A DNA stretch of 64,000 bases from MED-G105 sp050331095 (GTDB lineage: Bacteria; Pseudomonadota; Alphaproteobacteria; Caulobacterales; Parvularculaceae): the NCBI GenBank assembly GCA_050331095.1, contig JBHJHE010000022.1:1-64000 (forward strand), given 5' to 3'. Of the stretch, positions 7,694 through 16,482 are shown piece by piece (the stretch's first letter is position 1; each line of letters starts with the position of its first letter). A program made the position numbers and the translations under genes. A model generated the notes under the pieces. The model saw only the letters and a list, made by a program, of their open reading frames with translations. It did no database searches and was not told the origin of the DNA.

Positions 7694-8779
7694 ATGGCCG
7701 CCGCGCACCGGCTCCAGTCGATCGACGCCCTTCGCGGCTTCGACATGTTCTGGATCATCGGCGCCGACTACGTCGTCCACTATCTTTTCGCGTGGACCGG
7801 CGCCGACGTTCTCGGATCGCTGTCGACGCAGCTTCGCCACGCCGACTGGGTCGGCGTTCGAGCGTACGACATCGTGTTTCCGCTGTTCATGTTCCTGTCG
7901 GGCGCATCCCTCGGCGTCGTCGGCGCGCGCGACGCCGACGCCGTCTCCCGACGCGACCGGATCGCCCGGGCCGGCAGGCGCGCGCTCGCATTGGCGCTTC
8001 TGGGCGTCGTTTACAACTGGGGCTGGAACGTCGACTGGGCGCAGACGCGCGTCGCGAGCGTGCTCGGCCTCATCGGCGGTTCGTACTTCGCAGCGGCGGT
8101 CGTCACCACGACGCTCCCTGGCGCGAGGGCCCGCCTCGGCGTCGCGGTCGCCCTTCTCGTCGTCGTGGCCGCGTTGCAGCTTCTCGCGCCCGTGCCTGGC
8201 GTCGGCGCGGGCGTTCTGACCCCAGACGGCGCCGTCAACGGCTGGATCGATCGCGCGCTCCTGCCCGGCCGGCTCCATGGCGGCGTCTACGATCCGGAGG
8301 GGTTGCTCGCGATCCTTTCGGGCGCGGCGATCACCATATCGGGCGCGGTCGCGGGGTCCCGCCTGGCGCGTAGATCTGCGGTCGGCGCGCCGTTCGGCCT
8401 GCGGACGGTCGCGCTCGTCGGCGCGGCGCTCATCTTGGCGGGTTTGTCGCTCGCCCCCGCCTATCCGCCGATCAAGAAGCTCTGGACCGTGACGTTCGTC
8501 CTTATCTCGATCGGCGCCTCGCTGCTCGCGCTTTGCGCCGGCGTCCTCCTCATCGACGTGTGGCGTCTACGGCGCGTCGGCGCGTTTTTCGCCGTGATCG
8601 GCGCGAACGCCATTCTCGCCTATTTCCTGGCGCGGTACTTCGTGTACCCGCTTTACAAGATCGCGGCGGCGCAAGACTGGTCGGCGATCACGAGCGCCGG
8701 CGTCGTCGCGGCCGCCGTCGCCGCGCAGTGGGTCGTTCTGTGGGCGCTTTACCGCAAACGGATCTTCTTGCGGGTCTAG
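7694..8779 (+). CDS. nagX: NagX-like multispanning membrane protein (HGSNAT/DUF5009-related)
   Basis: 361 aa from ATG 7694; a TTG at 7679 overlapping the nagA stop (TTGA) is an alternative. The opening RLQSIDALRGFDMFWI is the hallmark of the heparan-alpha-glucosaminide acetyltransferase-like/DUF5009 family. About nine to ten hydrophobic segments follow, including VFPLFMFLSGASLGV and a GANAILAYFLARYF segment near the end. NagX proteins are found in nag clusters of Shewanella and alphaproteobacteria as predicted inner-membrane components of GlcNAc use; their exact reaction is not established. Last gene of the murQ operon. Confidence 0.8.
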   Translation: MAAAHRLQSIDALRGFDMFWIIGADYVVHYLFAWTGADVLGSLSTQLRHADWVGVRAYDIVFPLFMFLSGASLGVVGARDADAVSRRDRIARAGRRALALALLGVVYNWGWNVDWAQTRVASVLGLIGGSYFAAAVVTTTLPGARARLGVAVALLVVVAALQLLAPVPGVGAGVLTPDGAVNGWIDRALLPGRLHGGVYDPEGLLAILSGAAITISGAVAGSRLARRSAVGAPFGLRTVALVGAALILAGLSLAPAYPPIKKLWTVTFVLISIGASLLALCAGVLLIDVWRLRRVGAFFAVIGANAILAYFLARYFVYPLYKIAAAQDWSAITSAGVVAAAVAAQWVVLWALYRKRIFLRV

Positions 8780-9034
8780 GAACGCTCGGGCGAGCGGCCG
8801 TCCGCATGAGGTGGTATTCCAAAGATCGACGTGGGAGCCGTCGCGATCCCGCCGCCGCGGCGGTATGTCGGCGGCCAACGTCGCTTCCAAAGCGTGGCGG
8901 CGCGCGGCGGCAGACGTGTCGCATTAAAGTCCCGGGAGCTTCCCACGCGGCTTGAGACCGCGGCGGGCGCATTGCAGTGATATTATATAGGTACTACCGT
9001 CCTCGATCAGGCAGCACAGTCGAGGGAGGGAAAA
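8780..9034 (+). promoter_or_regulatory. Upstream region of the TonB receptor gene
   Basis: A 255-bp gap between nagX and the receptor gene. It carries an AT-rich patch TATTATATAG (8981-8990) followed by GGTACTACC (8990-8998), an imperfect inverted repeat GGTA-C-TACC, and a strong RBS (GAGGGAGGG) just before ATG 9035. The patch is a plausible -10/operator for separate control of the receptor by the GntR repressor. No unambiguous -35 box is seen. Confidence 0.3.
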
Positions 9035-11749
9035 ATGACCGCGAATTCGAAACGGCGGCCGCTTCGGTCAGCGAGCGTCGGAACGCTGGCCGCGTTCTTG
9101 TCGGCGCCGGCGGCGTTCGCGCAAGACGGCGAGGAGTTCGACGACGTCATGGTCGTTACGGGCTCGCGCATCGAACGCGCAGAGCTGACCTCGCCGACGC
9201 CGGTGATCACGATCGGCGCCGAACAGATCTCGATCGACCGCTCCGTGACGATCGAAGACGTCTTCCAACGTCTGCCCCAGGCGGGCGGCGGCGCGAACGC
9301 CACCGGGGCGGCCGTCGGCGACTCGCTCGGCTCGTCGACCATCGACCTGCGCGGGCTCGGTCAAAACCGGACGCTCGTTCTCATCAACGGCACCCGCGCC
9401 GTTCCCTTCAGCTTCCGCAACGCCGTCGACACGAATAGCCTGCCGACCGGCCTTATCAAGCGCGTCGACGTTCTGACCGGCGGCGCCGCCGCGATCTACG
9501 GCGCGGACGCCGTCGCCGGCGTCGTCAACTTCGTGCTCGACGACGAGTTCGACGGCTTCCAACTCACGGCGACCGGCGAAGTCCCGAGCGGCGGCGGGGA
9601 AAGCGTCAATGTCGACCTGATCGCCGGGAGCGAGTTCGGCGGCGGGCGCGGCCATGTCGTCGGATACGTTGCCTACACGGAGCGCTTCGAGCTTCTCGCC
9701 GGCGAGCGCGACTTCACGTCGGGCACGGTGACCGCGATCCCCTCCGAAGGCGGTAATTTCACCGACGTCGCCAGCGGCTCGTTTTTCGCCTTCGACGACG
9801 ACGGGAACTTTTCGACCACCCGTCAGACCACGAACGTCACCCCCGACCGGTTCCTAATCCAGCCCCTCACCCGCTTCCACGCCAGCGTGCTTGCGAAGTA
9901 CGAGCTCTTCGAAAACGTCGAAGCTTACGGCCGCGCATTCTTCACCGACATCAGCGTGACGGGCGCCGGCTCGACGGGCCAGACGCCGATCAGCGTCAAC
10001 GAGGACGTCTCAATCTCGGAGACGAACCCGTTCCTGCCGGCCGAAGCGGCGGGCCTTCTGACGTTCGTCGACGGCGCGGCGACCGTCAACGTCGAACGCA
10101 ATCTGGGCCTCGGCCTTCAGCGCACGGAGACGAGCCGCGACACGTTCCAGCTCGTCGGCGGCGTGCGCGGCGCGATCACCGACAACATCTCGTGGGACGC
10201 CTACGCCCAATACGGCCGCGCGGAAGAAAACGCGATCGTCTTCAACAACGCGATCCGCAACGACGCATCGGGCGCAAGCCGCTTCGCCGCGATCGCCGAC
10301 ACGGTGGACATTTTCGGTCCGGACGCCGATTTGTCGGACTTCTCGACCGACATCGTCCACTCTGACCGGACTCGCGACCAACTCGTTGCGTCGTTCCTCG
10401 TTTCCGGCGACACCTCGGACTTCTTCGAACTGCCGGCCGGGCCGATCGGTTTCGCCGGCGGGTACGAATACCGCGAAGAGACGGGCCGCCAGACGCCCGG
10501 GATCGCCCTGCAGGACGGGCTCGCCTTCGGCCTCGGCGGCGTCAGCTCGATTGACGCGGGCTTCGACACGAACGAGGTGTTCGGCGAAGTTCTGGTGCCG
10601 CTGCTCTCCGGCCTGCCGTTCATCCAGCAGCTCAACTTCGAAGGCGCGTTCCGCCATTTCGATTTCTCGACCACCGGAACGGGCAATGCGGATAAATTCG
10701 GCGGCACCTGGATCGTCAACGATCAGCTTCGCTTCCGCGGCCAGCGCCAGACCACCGTCCGCTCGCCCAACCTTGGCGAGTTCGCCGGACCGGAAGTGCA
10801 GCTCTCGCTGTCGCTCTTCGACCCAACGAGCGCGGATTTCGTGCCGCGCCTCGGCGGACGGTTCGATGGCGACCCCTGCCTCGACGGGCGCGGGGACGCG
10901 GCCCAGTGCGCCGCGTTCGGCGCGCCGCCGCCGGGCACGCCGTTCGACACCAGCCAGGCGATCTACAGCTTCGGCGGCAACCCGAACATCGACACGGAGA
11001 AAGGCGAGACCATCACCGTCGGCGCTGTGATCACCCCGGCCTTCTACCCGGGCGCCAGCCTGATCGTCGATTACGTGAACATTGAGATCACCGACGCGGT
11101 GAGCCAGATCCAGCCGATCGCGGCGCTGACGGATTGCTATATCGACAATCCGACCCTGGACAATCCGCTCTGCGGCGCAGTCCTGCGCGATCCGGCGACA
11201 GGGCTCATCAGCCAGGCGCTCGTCAACGACTTTAACCTAGCCGCACTGAAGCAGGAGAGCTTTGACGTCGGCCTCACCCTGCCCCTCGACGTTTTCGGCG
11301 ACATTGGCGCGCAATTCGGCCTCACCTATTCGGCGACGATCGTCATCGACCAGAGCCGCCAGGCGAACGCCACCGTGCCGGCGACTGAATGCACCGGCAC
11401 CTTCGGCGGCTCGTGCAGCGGCGACTTTGCGAGCTTTCTGCAGCCGGACTATAAGCACCGGACGAATCTCGACTGGGCGAACGGACCGTTTTCGGCGCAA
11501 CTCGCCTGGCGGCGGATCGGCGGCGTCGTCAATGCGAGCGACCCGACGGACACGATCTCCGCCGAAGACTATATCGATCTGACGGCGACCTACGACGTTT
11601 CGCAAAACGTCCGCGTCACCGCCGGGATCAAAAACCTCTTCGACAACGAGCCGCCGGTCCCGAATTCGGGCGGCAATTTCTTCGGAACCGTGAGCGAGTA
11701 CGATCCCGTCGGCCGCGCCTTCGGGGCCTCCGTCCGCGCCCGCTTCTAG
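9035..11749 (+). CDS. TonB-dependent outer-membrane receptor
   Basis: 904 aa with a strong RBS. A signal peptide (about 1-29) ends in APAAFAQ; the plug domain begins at VMVVTGSRIERAE and includes SIDLRGLG-type and VDVLTGGAAAIYGADAVAGV segments (to about residue 165); the rest is a long beta-barrel ending in FGASVRARF with the C-terminal Phe typical of outer-membrane barrels. TonB receptors actively import ligands across the outer membrane. Its position between the nag operon and the symporter makes chito-oligosaccharides or muropeptide sugars the likely substrate, but substrate cannot be read from the sequence. Confidence 0.9.
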   Translation: MTANSKRRPLRSASVGTLAAFLSAPAAFAQDGEEFDDVMVVTGSRIERAELTSPTPVITIGAEQISIDRSVTIEDVFQRLPQAGGGANATGAAVGDSLGSSTIDLRGLGQNRTLVLINGTRAVPFSFRNAVDTNSLPTGLIKRVDVLTGGAAAIYGADAVAGVVNFVLDDEFDGFQLTATGEVPSGGGESVNVDLIAGSEFGGGRGHVVGYVAYTERFELLAGERDFTSGTVTAIPSEGGNFTDVASGSFFAFDDDGNFSTTRQTTNVTPDRFLIQPLTRFHASVLAKYELFENVEAYGRAFFTDISVTGAGSTGQTPISVNEDVSISETNPFLPAEAAGLLTFVDGAATVNVERNLGLGLQRTETSRDTFQLVGGVRGAITDNISWDAYAQYGRAEENAIVFNNAIRNDASGASRFAAIADTVDIFGPDADLSDFSTDIVHSDRTRDQLVASFLVSGDTSDFFELPAGPIGFAGGYEYREETGRQTPGIALQDGLAFGLGGVSSIDAGFDTNEVFGEVLVPLLSGLPFIQQLNFEGAFRHFDFSTTGTGNADKFGGTWIVNDQLRFRGQRQTTVRSPNLGEFAGPEVQLSLSLFDPTSADFVPRLGGRFDGDPCLDGRGDAAQCAAFGAPPPGTPFDTSQAIYSFGGNPNIDTEKGETITVGAVITPAFYPGASLIVDYVNIEITDAVSQIQPIAALTDCYIDNPTLDNPLCGAVLRDPATGLISQALVNDFNLAALKQESFDVGLTLPLDVFGDIGAQFGLTYSATIVIDQSRQANATVPATECTGTFGGSCSGDFASFLQPDYKHRTNLDWANGPFSAQLAWRRIGGVVNASDPTDTISAEDYIDLTATYDVSQNVRVTAGIKNLFDNEPPVPNSGGNFFGTVSEYDPVGRAFGASVRARF

Positions 11750-11900
11750 GCCGCGGCCGCCGATTGTCGCGGCCGGCCGCAGGGCGGATCCGCCGTCGCC
11801 CTCCCGAGCGGCGGCTGCGCCCGGCTTCTTCCGACGCGCGTCGGCCTCGGCGGAACGGGCCCGCTCGGCTATGCTGAGCCCGTCGCCGCGTCTTTGACCC

Positions 11901-13451
11901 ATGCAAACGCCGCTTTCCCTTCTCGATTGGTCCGTCATCGCCGCTTACGTCGCCGGCGTCGTGGGCGGCGGCGTCTATCTCTCGCGCCGCAAAGCGGCGA
12001 CGCTCGACGACTATTTCCTCGGCGGCAAGGAAATGTCGTCATGGGTCGTGATGTTCTCCGTCATCGCCACGACCCAGTCGGCGGCGACGTTCCTCGGCGG
12101 GCCGGACTATGGCTATCGCGGCGACTTCACCTATGTCGGCTCGTTCGTCGGCTCGGCGATGGCCGCGGCGTTCGTCGCGCGGTTTCTGGTCGCCCGCTTC
12201 TACGCCTTGAACGTAACGACCGTCTACGAATTGCTGGGAATGCGCTACGGGCCGCTGGCGAAGCGCGCGGCGGGCCTCATGTATCTCATCGGGCGCGTCT
12301 TCGCCAACGGCGCGCGCCTCTATATGGCTGCGGTCGCCGTCTCCATGATGCTGTTCTTCGACATCGCCCCGGCGAGCGTCGTCGCGTCCGTCGGCGTCAT
12401 CGCGGTCATCGCCCTCGGCGTCACGCTTATGGGCGGCGTGCGTTCCGTCATTTGGAGCGACCTCGGACAGTTTATCGTCTACTTCGGCGCCGCGCTCGTC
12501 GCGCTCGCAAGCCTTTTCGATCAGCTCTCGATGAGCCCGGGAGACATCGTCAGTGCGCTCGCCGAAACGCCGGAAGGCGCGAACAAGCTTGTCCTCTTCG
12601 ATTTCTCGTTCGACTTCGGCGCGCCCTTCACTTTCTGGGCGATCGTCACCGGCGTCTTCTTGCTGAACGTCGGTAATTTCGGGCTCGATCAGGATACGAC
12701 GCAACGCCTCCTCACCTGCCGAGACGCCCGCGCAGGGGGGCGGGCGCTGTTTCTGTCGTCGATCGTCGCCGTACCGATCGTCTTCGCCTTCGTCCTCATC
12801 GGACAGCTTCTCTACCTCTTCTACGATCGCTCGGCCGCGGGCGGCGACGCGCTGCGCGAGTTCGACGGCGAGAAGATCACCGTCTTCATGTCCTACATTC
12901 TCGTCGAAATGCCGGCCGGCGCGCGCGGCCTTGCGACCGCCGGCGTCGTCGCCGCCGCGATTTCGACCATGACCTCGGGCCTCAACGCCATGTCGTCGGT
13001 GCTCGTCAGCGACTTCTACCGCCCGTGGCGCGAGGCGCGCGCGGAACCGACGGCGTCGGACGATTACGTCGTTGCAGGCCGCATCGGCATGGCCGTCTTC
13101 GCGGTTCTGCTGTCGGCGATGGCGGTCCTGTGTTTCTTCTGGCAACGCTACACAGAGATGGCGCTTTTGGAGTTCGCGCTCTCCGTGATGGCGTTCGCCT
13201 ACGCCGGTCTCATCGGCGTTTTCTTCACCGCTCTCTTCACGAAGCGGGGCTCCGCCGCGTCGGTGGTCGCCGCGCTCGTCGCCGGCTTCCTCGTCATTCT
13301 CGTTCAACAGCGCTACGTCGCGGAGAGCCTTGGTCTGCCGTCGGCGCTCCACGCGCTCGCCTTTCCCTGGCAACTCGTGATCGGCGTCGCCGTGGCCCTC
13401 GCCGTTTGCTGCGCCGGGTCTACGCCATCCGGGAAAGGGTCGGTCCGATGA
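11901..13451 (+). CDS. Sodium:solute symporter (SSS family), probable amino-sugar importer
   Basis: 516 aa, about 13 membrane segments. SSS features: LLDWSVIAAYVAGVVGGG start, SRRKAATLDDYFLGGKEMS, TTQSAATFLGG, QDTTQRLLTCRD, and ATAGVVAAAISTMTSGLNA (core Na+ site helix). It would move a sugar across the inner membrane with Na+. It is coupled to the kinase gene by an ATGA overlap, which suggests that the imported free sugar is phosphorylated at once. Substrate (GlcNAc and/or MurNAc) is inferred. Confidence 0.9.
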   Translation: MQTPLSLLDWSVIAAYVAGVVGGGVYLSRRKAATLDDYFLGGKEMSSWVVMFSVIATTQSAATFLGGPDYGYRGDFTYVGSFVGSAMAAAFVARFLVARFYALNVTTVYELLGMRYGPLAKRAAGLMYLIGRVFANGARLYMAAVAVSMMLFFDIAPASVVASVGVIAVIALGVTLMGGVRSVIWSDLGQFIVYFGAALVALASLFDQLSMSPGDIVSALAETPEGANKLVLFDFSFDFGAPFTFWAIVTGVFLLNVGNFGLDQDTTQRLLTCRDARAGGRALFLSSIVAVPIVFAFVLIGQLLYLFYDRSAAGGDALREFDGEKITVFMSYILVEMPAGARGLATAGVVAAAISTMTSGLNAMSSVLVSDFYRPWREARAEPTASDDYVVAGRIGMAVFAVLLSAMAVLCFFWQRYTEMALLEFALSVMAFAYAGLIGVFFTALFTKRGSAASVVAALVAGFLVILVQQRYVAESLGLPSALHALAFPWQLVIGVAVALAVCCAGSTPSGKGSVR

Positions 13452-14323
13452 CGTATTTCCTCGGCGTCGACGCCGGCGGCAGCCGCTGCCGGGCGCGGCT
13501 CGTCGATGGCGGCCGCAACCTTCTCGCCGAGGTCGAACGCGGACCGGCGAACGCACGCGTCGGCGTCGACAAACTGCGCGCGGCCATCCTCGAAATAGCG
13601 CGCGAGGCGTTCGACGCCGCTGCGACGCCACCTGACGCAGCGGCGAAAACCCGCGCGGGCCTCGGCGTCGCTGGCCTCTCCCGTCCGGGCATGGCGGCGT
13701 CGGTCGACGCAATGGATCTGCCTTTCGCCGACTTTCGGTTCGACACGGACGCCGCAATCGCCCAACTGGGAGCGCACAATGGCGACGACGGCGCGATCCT
13801 CATCCTCGGCACCGGGAGCATCGCCTTCATCCGCGTCGGCGAGGCGCGGATCACCATCGGCGGCTACGGTTTTCCTATTTCGGACGAAGGGTCGGGGGCC
13901 GCGCTCGGGCTCAGCGCCATGCGCCATGCCTTGCGCGCCCTCGACGGACGCACGAAGCCGACGCCGTTGAGCGCGGCGGTGACGGAGCGCTTCGACCATT
14001 CAACCGCCCTCGCCGTTCAGTGGATGGACGACGCGACGCCGGCCGACTACGCCGCGCTTGCGCCGATGGTCATGACGTATGCGGAGAACGGCGACGAAAT
14101 CGCCCGGTCGATCGTCGAGGACGCGGTGAAGCACGTTGAGCGCTTCATCGAGACGATCTTCGCCAAGGGCGCGCGACGCTGCGCGCTCGCCGGCGGCCTC
14201 GCCCCCCGCCTCAGGCCCTGGCTTCGCGCGCGCACGTCCGATCGGCTTTGCGAACCGATCGGCGATCCGCTGGACGGCGCCTTGTTGCTCGCCGGCCTGC
14301 CTCGACACGAAACCGATCGCTAG
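13448..14323 (+). CDS. BadF/BadG/BcrA-type amino-sugar kinase (NagK/MurK-like)
   Basis: 291 aa from ATG 13448. ASKHA-fold kinase: phosphate-1 loop FLGVDAGGSRCRARL at the N-terminus, LGVAGLSRPG, phosphate-2 region ILILGTGSIAF, and the GYGFPISDEGSGAALG signature of the BadF/NagK family; the C-terminus has ALAGGLAPRLRP (adenosine region). Family members phosphorylate GlcNAc; the clostridial MurK in the same superfamily accepts both MurNAc and GlcNAc. No AnmK- or AmgK-like gene is visible in the window, so this kinase may supply both MurQ and NagA substrates. Confidence 0.85.
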   Translation: MTYFLGVDAGGSRCRARLVDGGRNLLAEVERGPANARVGVDKLRAAILEIAREAFDAAATPPDAAAKTRAGLGVAGLSRPGMAASVDAMDLPFADFRFDTDAAIAQLGAHNGDDGAILILGTGSIAFIRVGEARITIGGYGFPISDEGSGAALGLSAMRHALRALDGRTKPTPLSAAVTERFDHSTALAVQWMDDATPADYAALAPMVMTYAENGDEIARSIVEDAVKHVERFIETIFAKGARRCALAGGLAPRLRPWLRARTSDRLCEPIGDPLDGALLLAGLPRHETDR

Positions 14324-14329
14324 GTCGCA

Positions 14330-15409
14330 TCACCACCGCTTGCGCTTCAATGCGCGGCCGATTTCGAGCAAGCGCGCGCAGTAGCTGGCAGCCTCGAGAA
14401 CGACGCCGTCCTCGATCGTCGCGTCGGTTTCGTAGATCCTATCGACATGAAGCCACAACAACCGACCCATCACGTCGGGGATCGGCGGGCGATACCAATT
14501 CGTCGACGGATCGAGCGGCTCGCCGCGGCCGTACTTGGCGAATGCGGCCTGACCCCAGGCGACGGCCAGCGGCTCTTCCAGGAAGTGATGGAGATTTTGC
14601 GTTCGCGCCGGACAAATCTCGAAAAACGCCTCCGTTAGCCGACGCTTTCGCTCAGACGGCTGGCTGGCGCTGAAGTAATGCGCCGCCTCGTGCATGACGA
14701 TCTCAGCGCGATCGTTTTCCGCCGCATGGCGCTCCGGGTGCCGATAGAGAAGGAACGTCGCGCCCTTCAGGAAGGCGAACGTCCGATCGATCGCCGGCCA
14801 CCATACGAGCCGGGTGCGGAAACTTTGATCGGCCTCGACGCCGTAGAACGCCGCCATCCGCGTCGCGAAGGCGCCGACCGTCTCGTCGGAAAGTTCTTCG
14901 TCAAGGCGCGCCGCCTGCGCCGCGAACGCTTCGCTTTCTTCAAGAAGCGCCCGCCATTCGGGGCTGAAATGGTCGTAGAATTCGCGCAGCATCGCCGCGT
15001 CGTCCGCCGACGCGATCGTATCGAAGGCGGAAAGCGCGGCGTCGACGCTCTCCGCGGCGATAAAGTGCTGCGCCAGCGGGTCCGTGTCGGGGTTGATCGA
15101 CGCGCCCGTCGAGAACACGCCGTCGCGTCGCAGGCGCTCGGCTTTGTTCGTCTGGTCGCTGTCGTCGAACGTGCGCTTGCGATAGTTCTTGTAGCGCCGA
15201 GCCATCGCCTGGTCGTCGGCGGACCAGCCGAACCGCGCCGTCCACGCTTCACGGTGGGCCGTGTCGTTGTATCCCGGATACCAGAGCGCCGCTTCGTCCA
15301 TCAGAATAAAGAGGTTCGTTGGCGGATGGTATTCGGCGCGCATGGCGACGTCCGCCGCAGCGAGCGGCGTCGCCAGCGCAAGCGACAATGCAGCGAAAAT
15401 CCACTTCAT
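14330..15409 (-). CDS. Secreted protein with HEAAH zinc-peptidase-like motif
   Basis: 359 aa from ATG 15409; the first ~18 residues (MKWIFAALSLALATPLAAA) form a signal peptide, so it is periplasmic or secreted. The sequence EIVMHEAAHYF gives HEXXH at 240-244, and FLEEPLAVAWGQ supplies Glu278/279 about 34 residues later, the spacing expected of a gluzincin third zinc ligand. I do not recognise the family name. It ends head to head with the kinase gene (7-bp gap), so it is not in the nag operon. Metallopeptidase function is a motif-based prediction. Confidence 0.7.
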   Translation of the reverse strand: MKWIFAALSLALATPLAAADVAMRAEYHPPTNLFILMDEAALWYPGYNDTAHREAWTARFGWSADDQAMARRYKNYRKRTFDDSDQTNKAERLRRDGVFSTGASINPDTDPLAQHFIAAESVDAALSAFDTIASADDAAMLREFYDHFSPEWRALLEESEAFAAQAARLDEELSDETVGAFATRMAAFYGVEADQSFRTRLVWWPAIDRTFAFLKGATFLLYRHPERHAAENDRAEIVMHEAAHYFSASQPSERKRRLTEAFFEICPARTQNLHHFLEEPLAVAWGQAAFAKYGRGEPLDPSTNWYRPPIPDVMGRLLWLHVDRIYETDATIEDGVVLEAASYCARLLEIGRALKRKRW

Positions 15410-15585
15410 GACCGGCCTCCGGTTTCGGCGCCGGGTCGGCGCTCCCAGGCGGCGTTCTAAAGCCAACAACCCGCGCCAACACGATAGCTTTCGACGAGGC
15501 GCTCAAAAACCGGCTCCGACGCCGCGGGCTTCTGATAGATTGCGTCGCTCCGTCCCTTCGAAGCTTCAGTCAGGAACGCGATCGC

Positions 15586-16257
15586 GTGAAATCGTTCGAC
15601 GCCCTCAGGAGAATCGCGGCGCGGCGCAAGGGCGGTGACGTTGCCCTTGCGGCGCTGATCGAAAAGCCGAAAACCGCCGCTGCGTTGAAACGGATCGCCG
15701 ACGATCGATGGCTCGCGGAGTTGACGCGAGCGGTCTTCCAAGCCGGCTTCAACTGGAAGGTCATCGACGACAAATGGCCGGCGTTCGAGGACGCGTTCGA
15801 CGGCTTCGACCCGGATCGCTGGGCGGCCATGAGCGACGATGATCTCGACCGCCTTCTCAAGAACGACGGCATTGTTCGGCATGCGAAGAAGATTCTCGCC
15901 GTACGCGACAACGCCGCGTTCGTGGCGTCGCTGAGGGAAGCGCACGGCTCGACCGGCGCGTTCTTCGGGAACTCGAAGCCGACCGCCTACGTCGAGCTTC
16001 TCGAAACGATGAAAAAGAAAGGCGCCCGCCTCGGCGGCTCGACGGCGCAGTACTTTCTAAGGCGTATGGGCGTCGACAGCGTTATCTTCACGGACCATGT
16101 CGGCAAGGCGCTCATACGTGAAGGCGTCGTCGATAAGCCGCCGACATCGAAGCGCGACCTCGCCGCGTGTCAGGCCGCGTTCAACGGCTGGCTCGACGGC
16201 GGCGCGTCGTCGCTTACGGAGATATCGCGCGTGTTGGCGTTCACCGTCGACGACTGA
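15586..16257 (+). CDS. tag: DNA-3-methyladenine glycosylase I family protein
   Basis: 223 aa, GTG start at 15586 with AGGAA upstream. Tag-like HhH-fold protein: FQAGFNWKVIDDKWPAFEDA, GFDPDRWAAMSDDDLDRLL, FFGNSKPTAYV and SKRDLAACQAAFN. It would excise 3-methyladenine from alkylated DNA. The classical Tag zinc snap is not obvious and the protein differs from E. coli Tag at the N-terminus, so it belongs to the shorter alphaproteobacterial group. Convergent with the small SoxR-linked ORF. Confidence 0.8.
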   Translation: MKSFDALRRIAARRKGGDVALAALIEKPKTAAALKRIADDRWLAELTRAVFQAGFNWKVIDDKWPAFEDAFDGFDPDRWAAMSDDDLDRLLKNDGIVRHAKKILAVRDNAAFVASLREAHGSTGAFFGNSKPTAYVELLETMKKKGARLGGSTAQYFLRRMGVDSVIFTDHVGKALIREGVVDKPPTSKRDLAACQAAFNGWLDGGASSLTEISRVLAFTVDD

Positions 16258-16267
16258 TCCGGACGCG

Positions 16268-16408
16268 TTACTTCGGCGGGAAACCCAACTCGGCGAGCGC
16301 GACGAGCGCGCGCCACCAGGCGCGACGCGGGAGCTCCCGACGCGGCGGCTTTCCGCGTCCGGCTGGCGTTGTCGGCGGCGGCCGCGCCGGCGGTTCGTAT
16401 GCGCGCAT
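16268..16408 (-). CDS. 46-aa proline/arginine-rich small ORF behind a SoxR-type promoter
   Basis: ATG at 16408 is preceded on the minus strand by AAAAGGAGACGCCCC, a strong Shine-Dalgarno with correct spacing. The product begins MRAYEPPARPPP and ends in ALAELGFPPK; it is rich in Pro and Arg, with a short C-terminal hydrophobic helix. I know no family. Immediately upstream is a SoxR box inside a promoter directed at this ORF (16443-16473), and soxR is divergent. The good RBS and promoter make a real small gene likely. Confidence 0.5.
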   Translation of the reverse strand: MRAYEPPARPPPTTPAGRGKPPRRELPRRAWWRALVALAELGFPPK

Positions 16409-16442
16409 GGGGCGTCTCCTTTTGACTGACGCGGAGACGCCA

Positions 16443-16473
16443 TGTATCAAACCTCAACATAAGTTCAGGTCAA
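16443..16473 (-). promoter_or_regulatory. SoxR operator-promoter directed at the 46-aa ORF
   Basis: On the minus strand TTGACC (complement of 16468-16473) and GATACA (complement of 16443-16448) are 19 bp apart, the overlong spacer typical of MerR-family promoters. The spacer holds the imperfect palindrome CCTCAACATAAGTTCAGG (16452-16469), close to the known SoxR box CCTCAAGTTAACTTGAGG. SoxR would activate transcription of the minus-strand ORF when its iron-sulfur cluster is oxidised, and may also affect soxR itself. Confidence 0.7.
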
Positions 16474-16482
16474 GAGGCTCGC

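Noticed and set aside
12039..13757. 572-codon minus-strand frame opposite the symporter
   Set aside because: Strongly Arg/Asp/Glu-rich shadow of a membrane protein gene.
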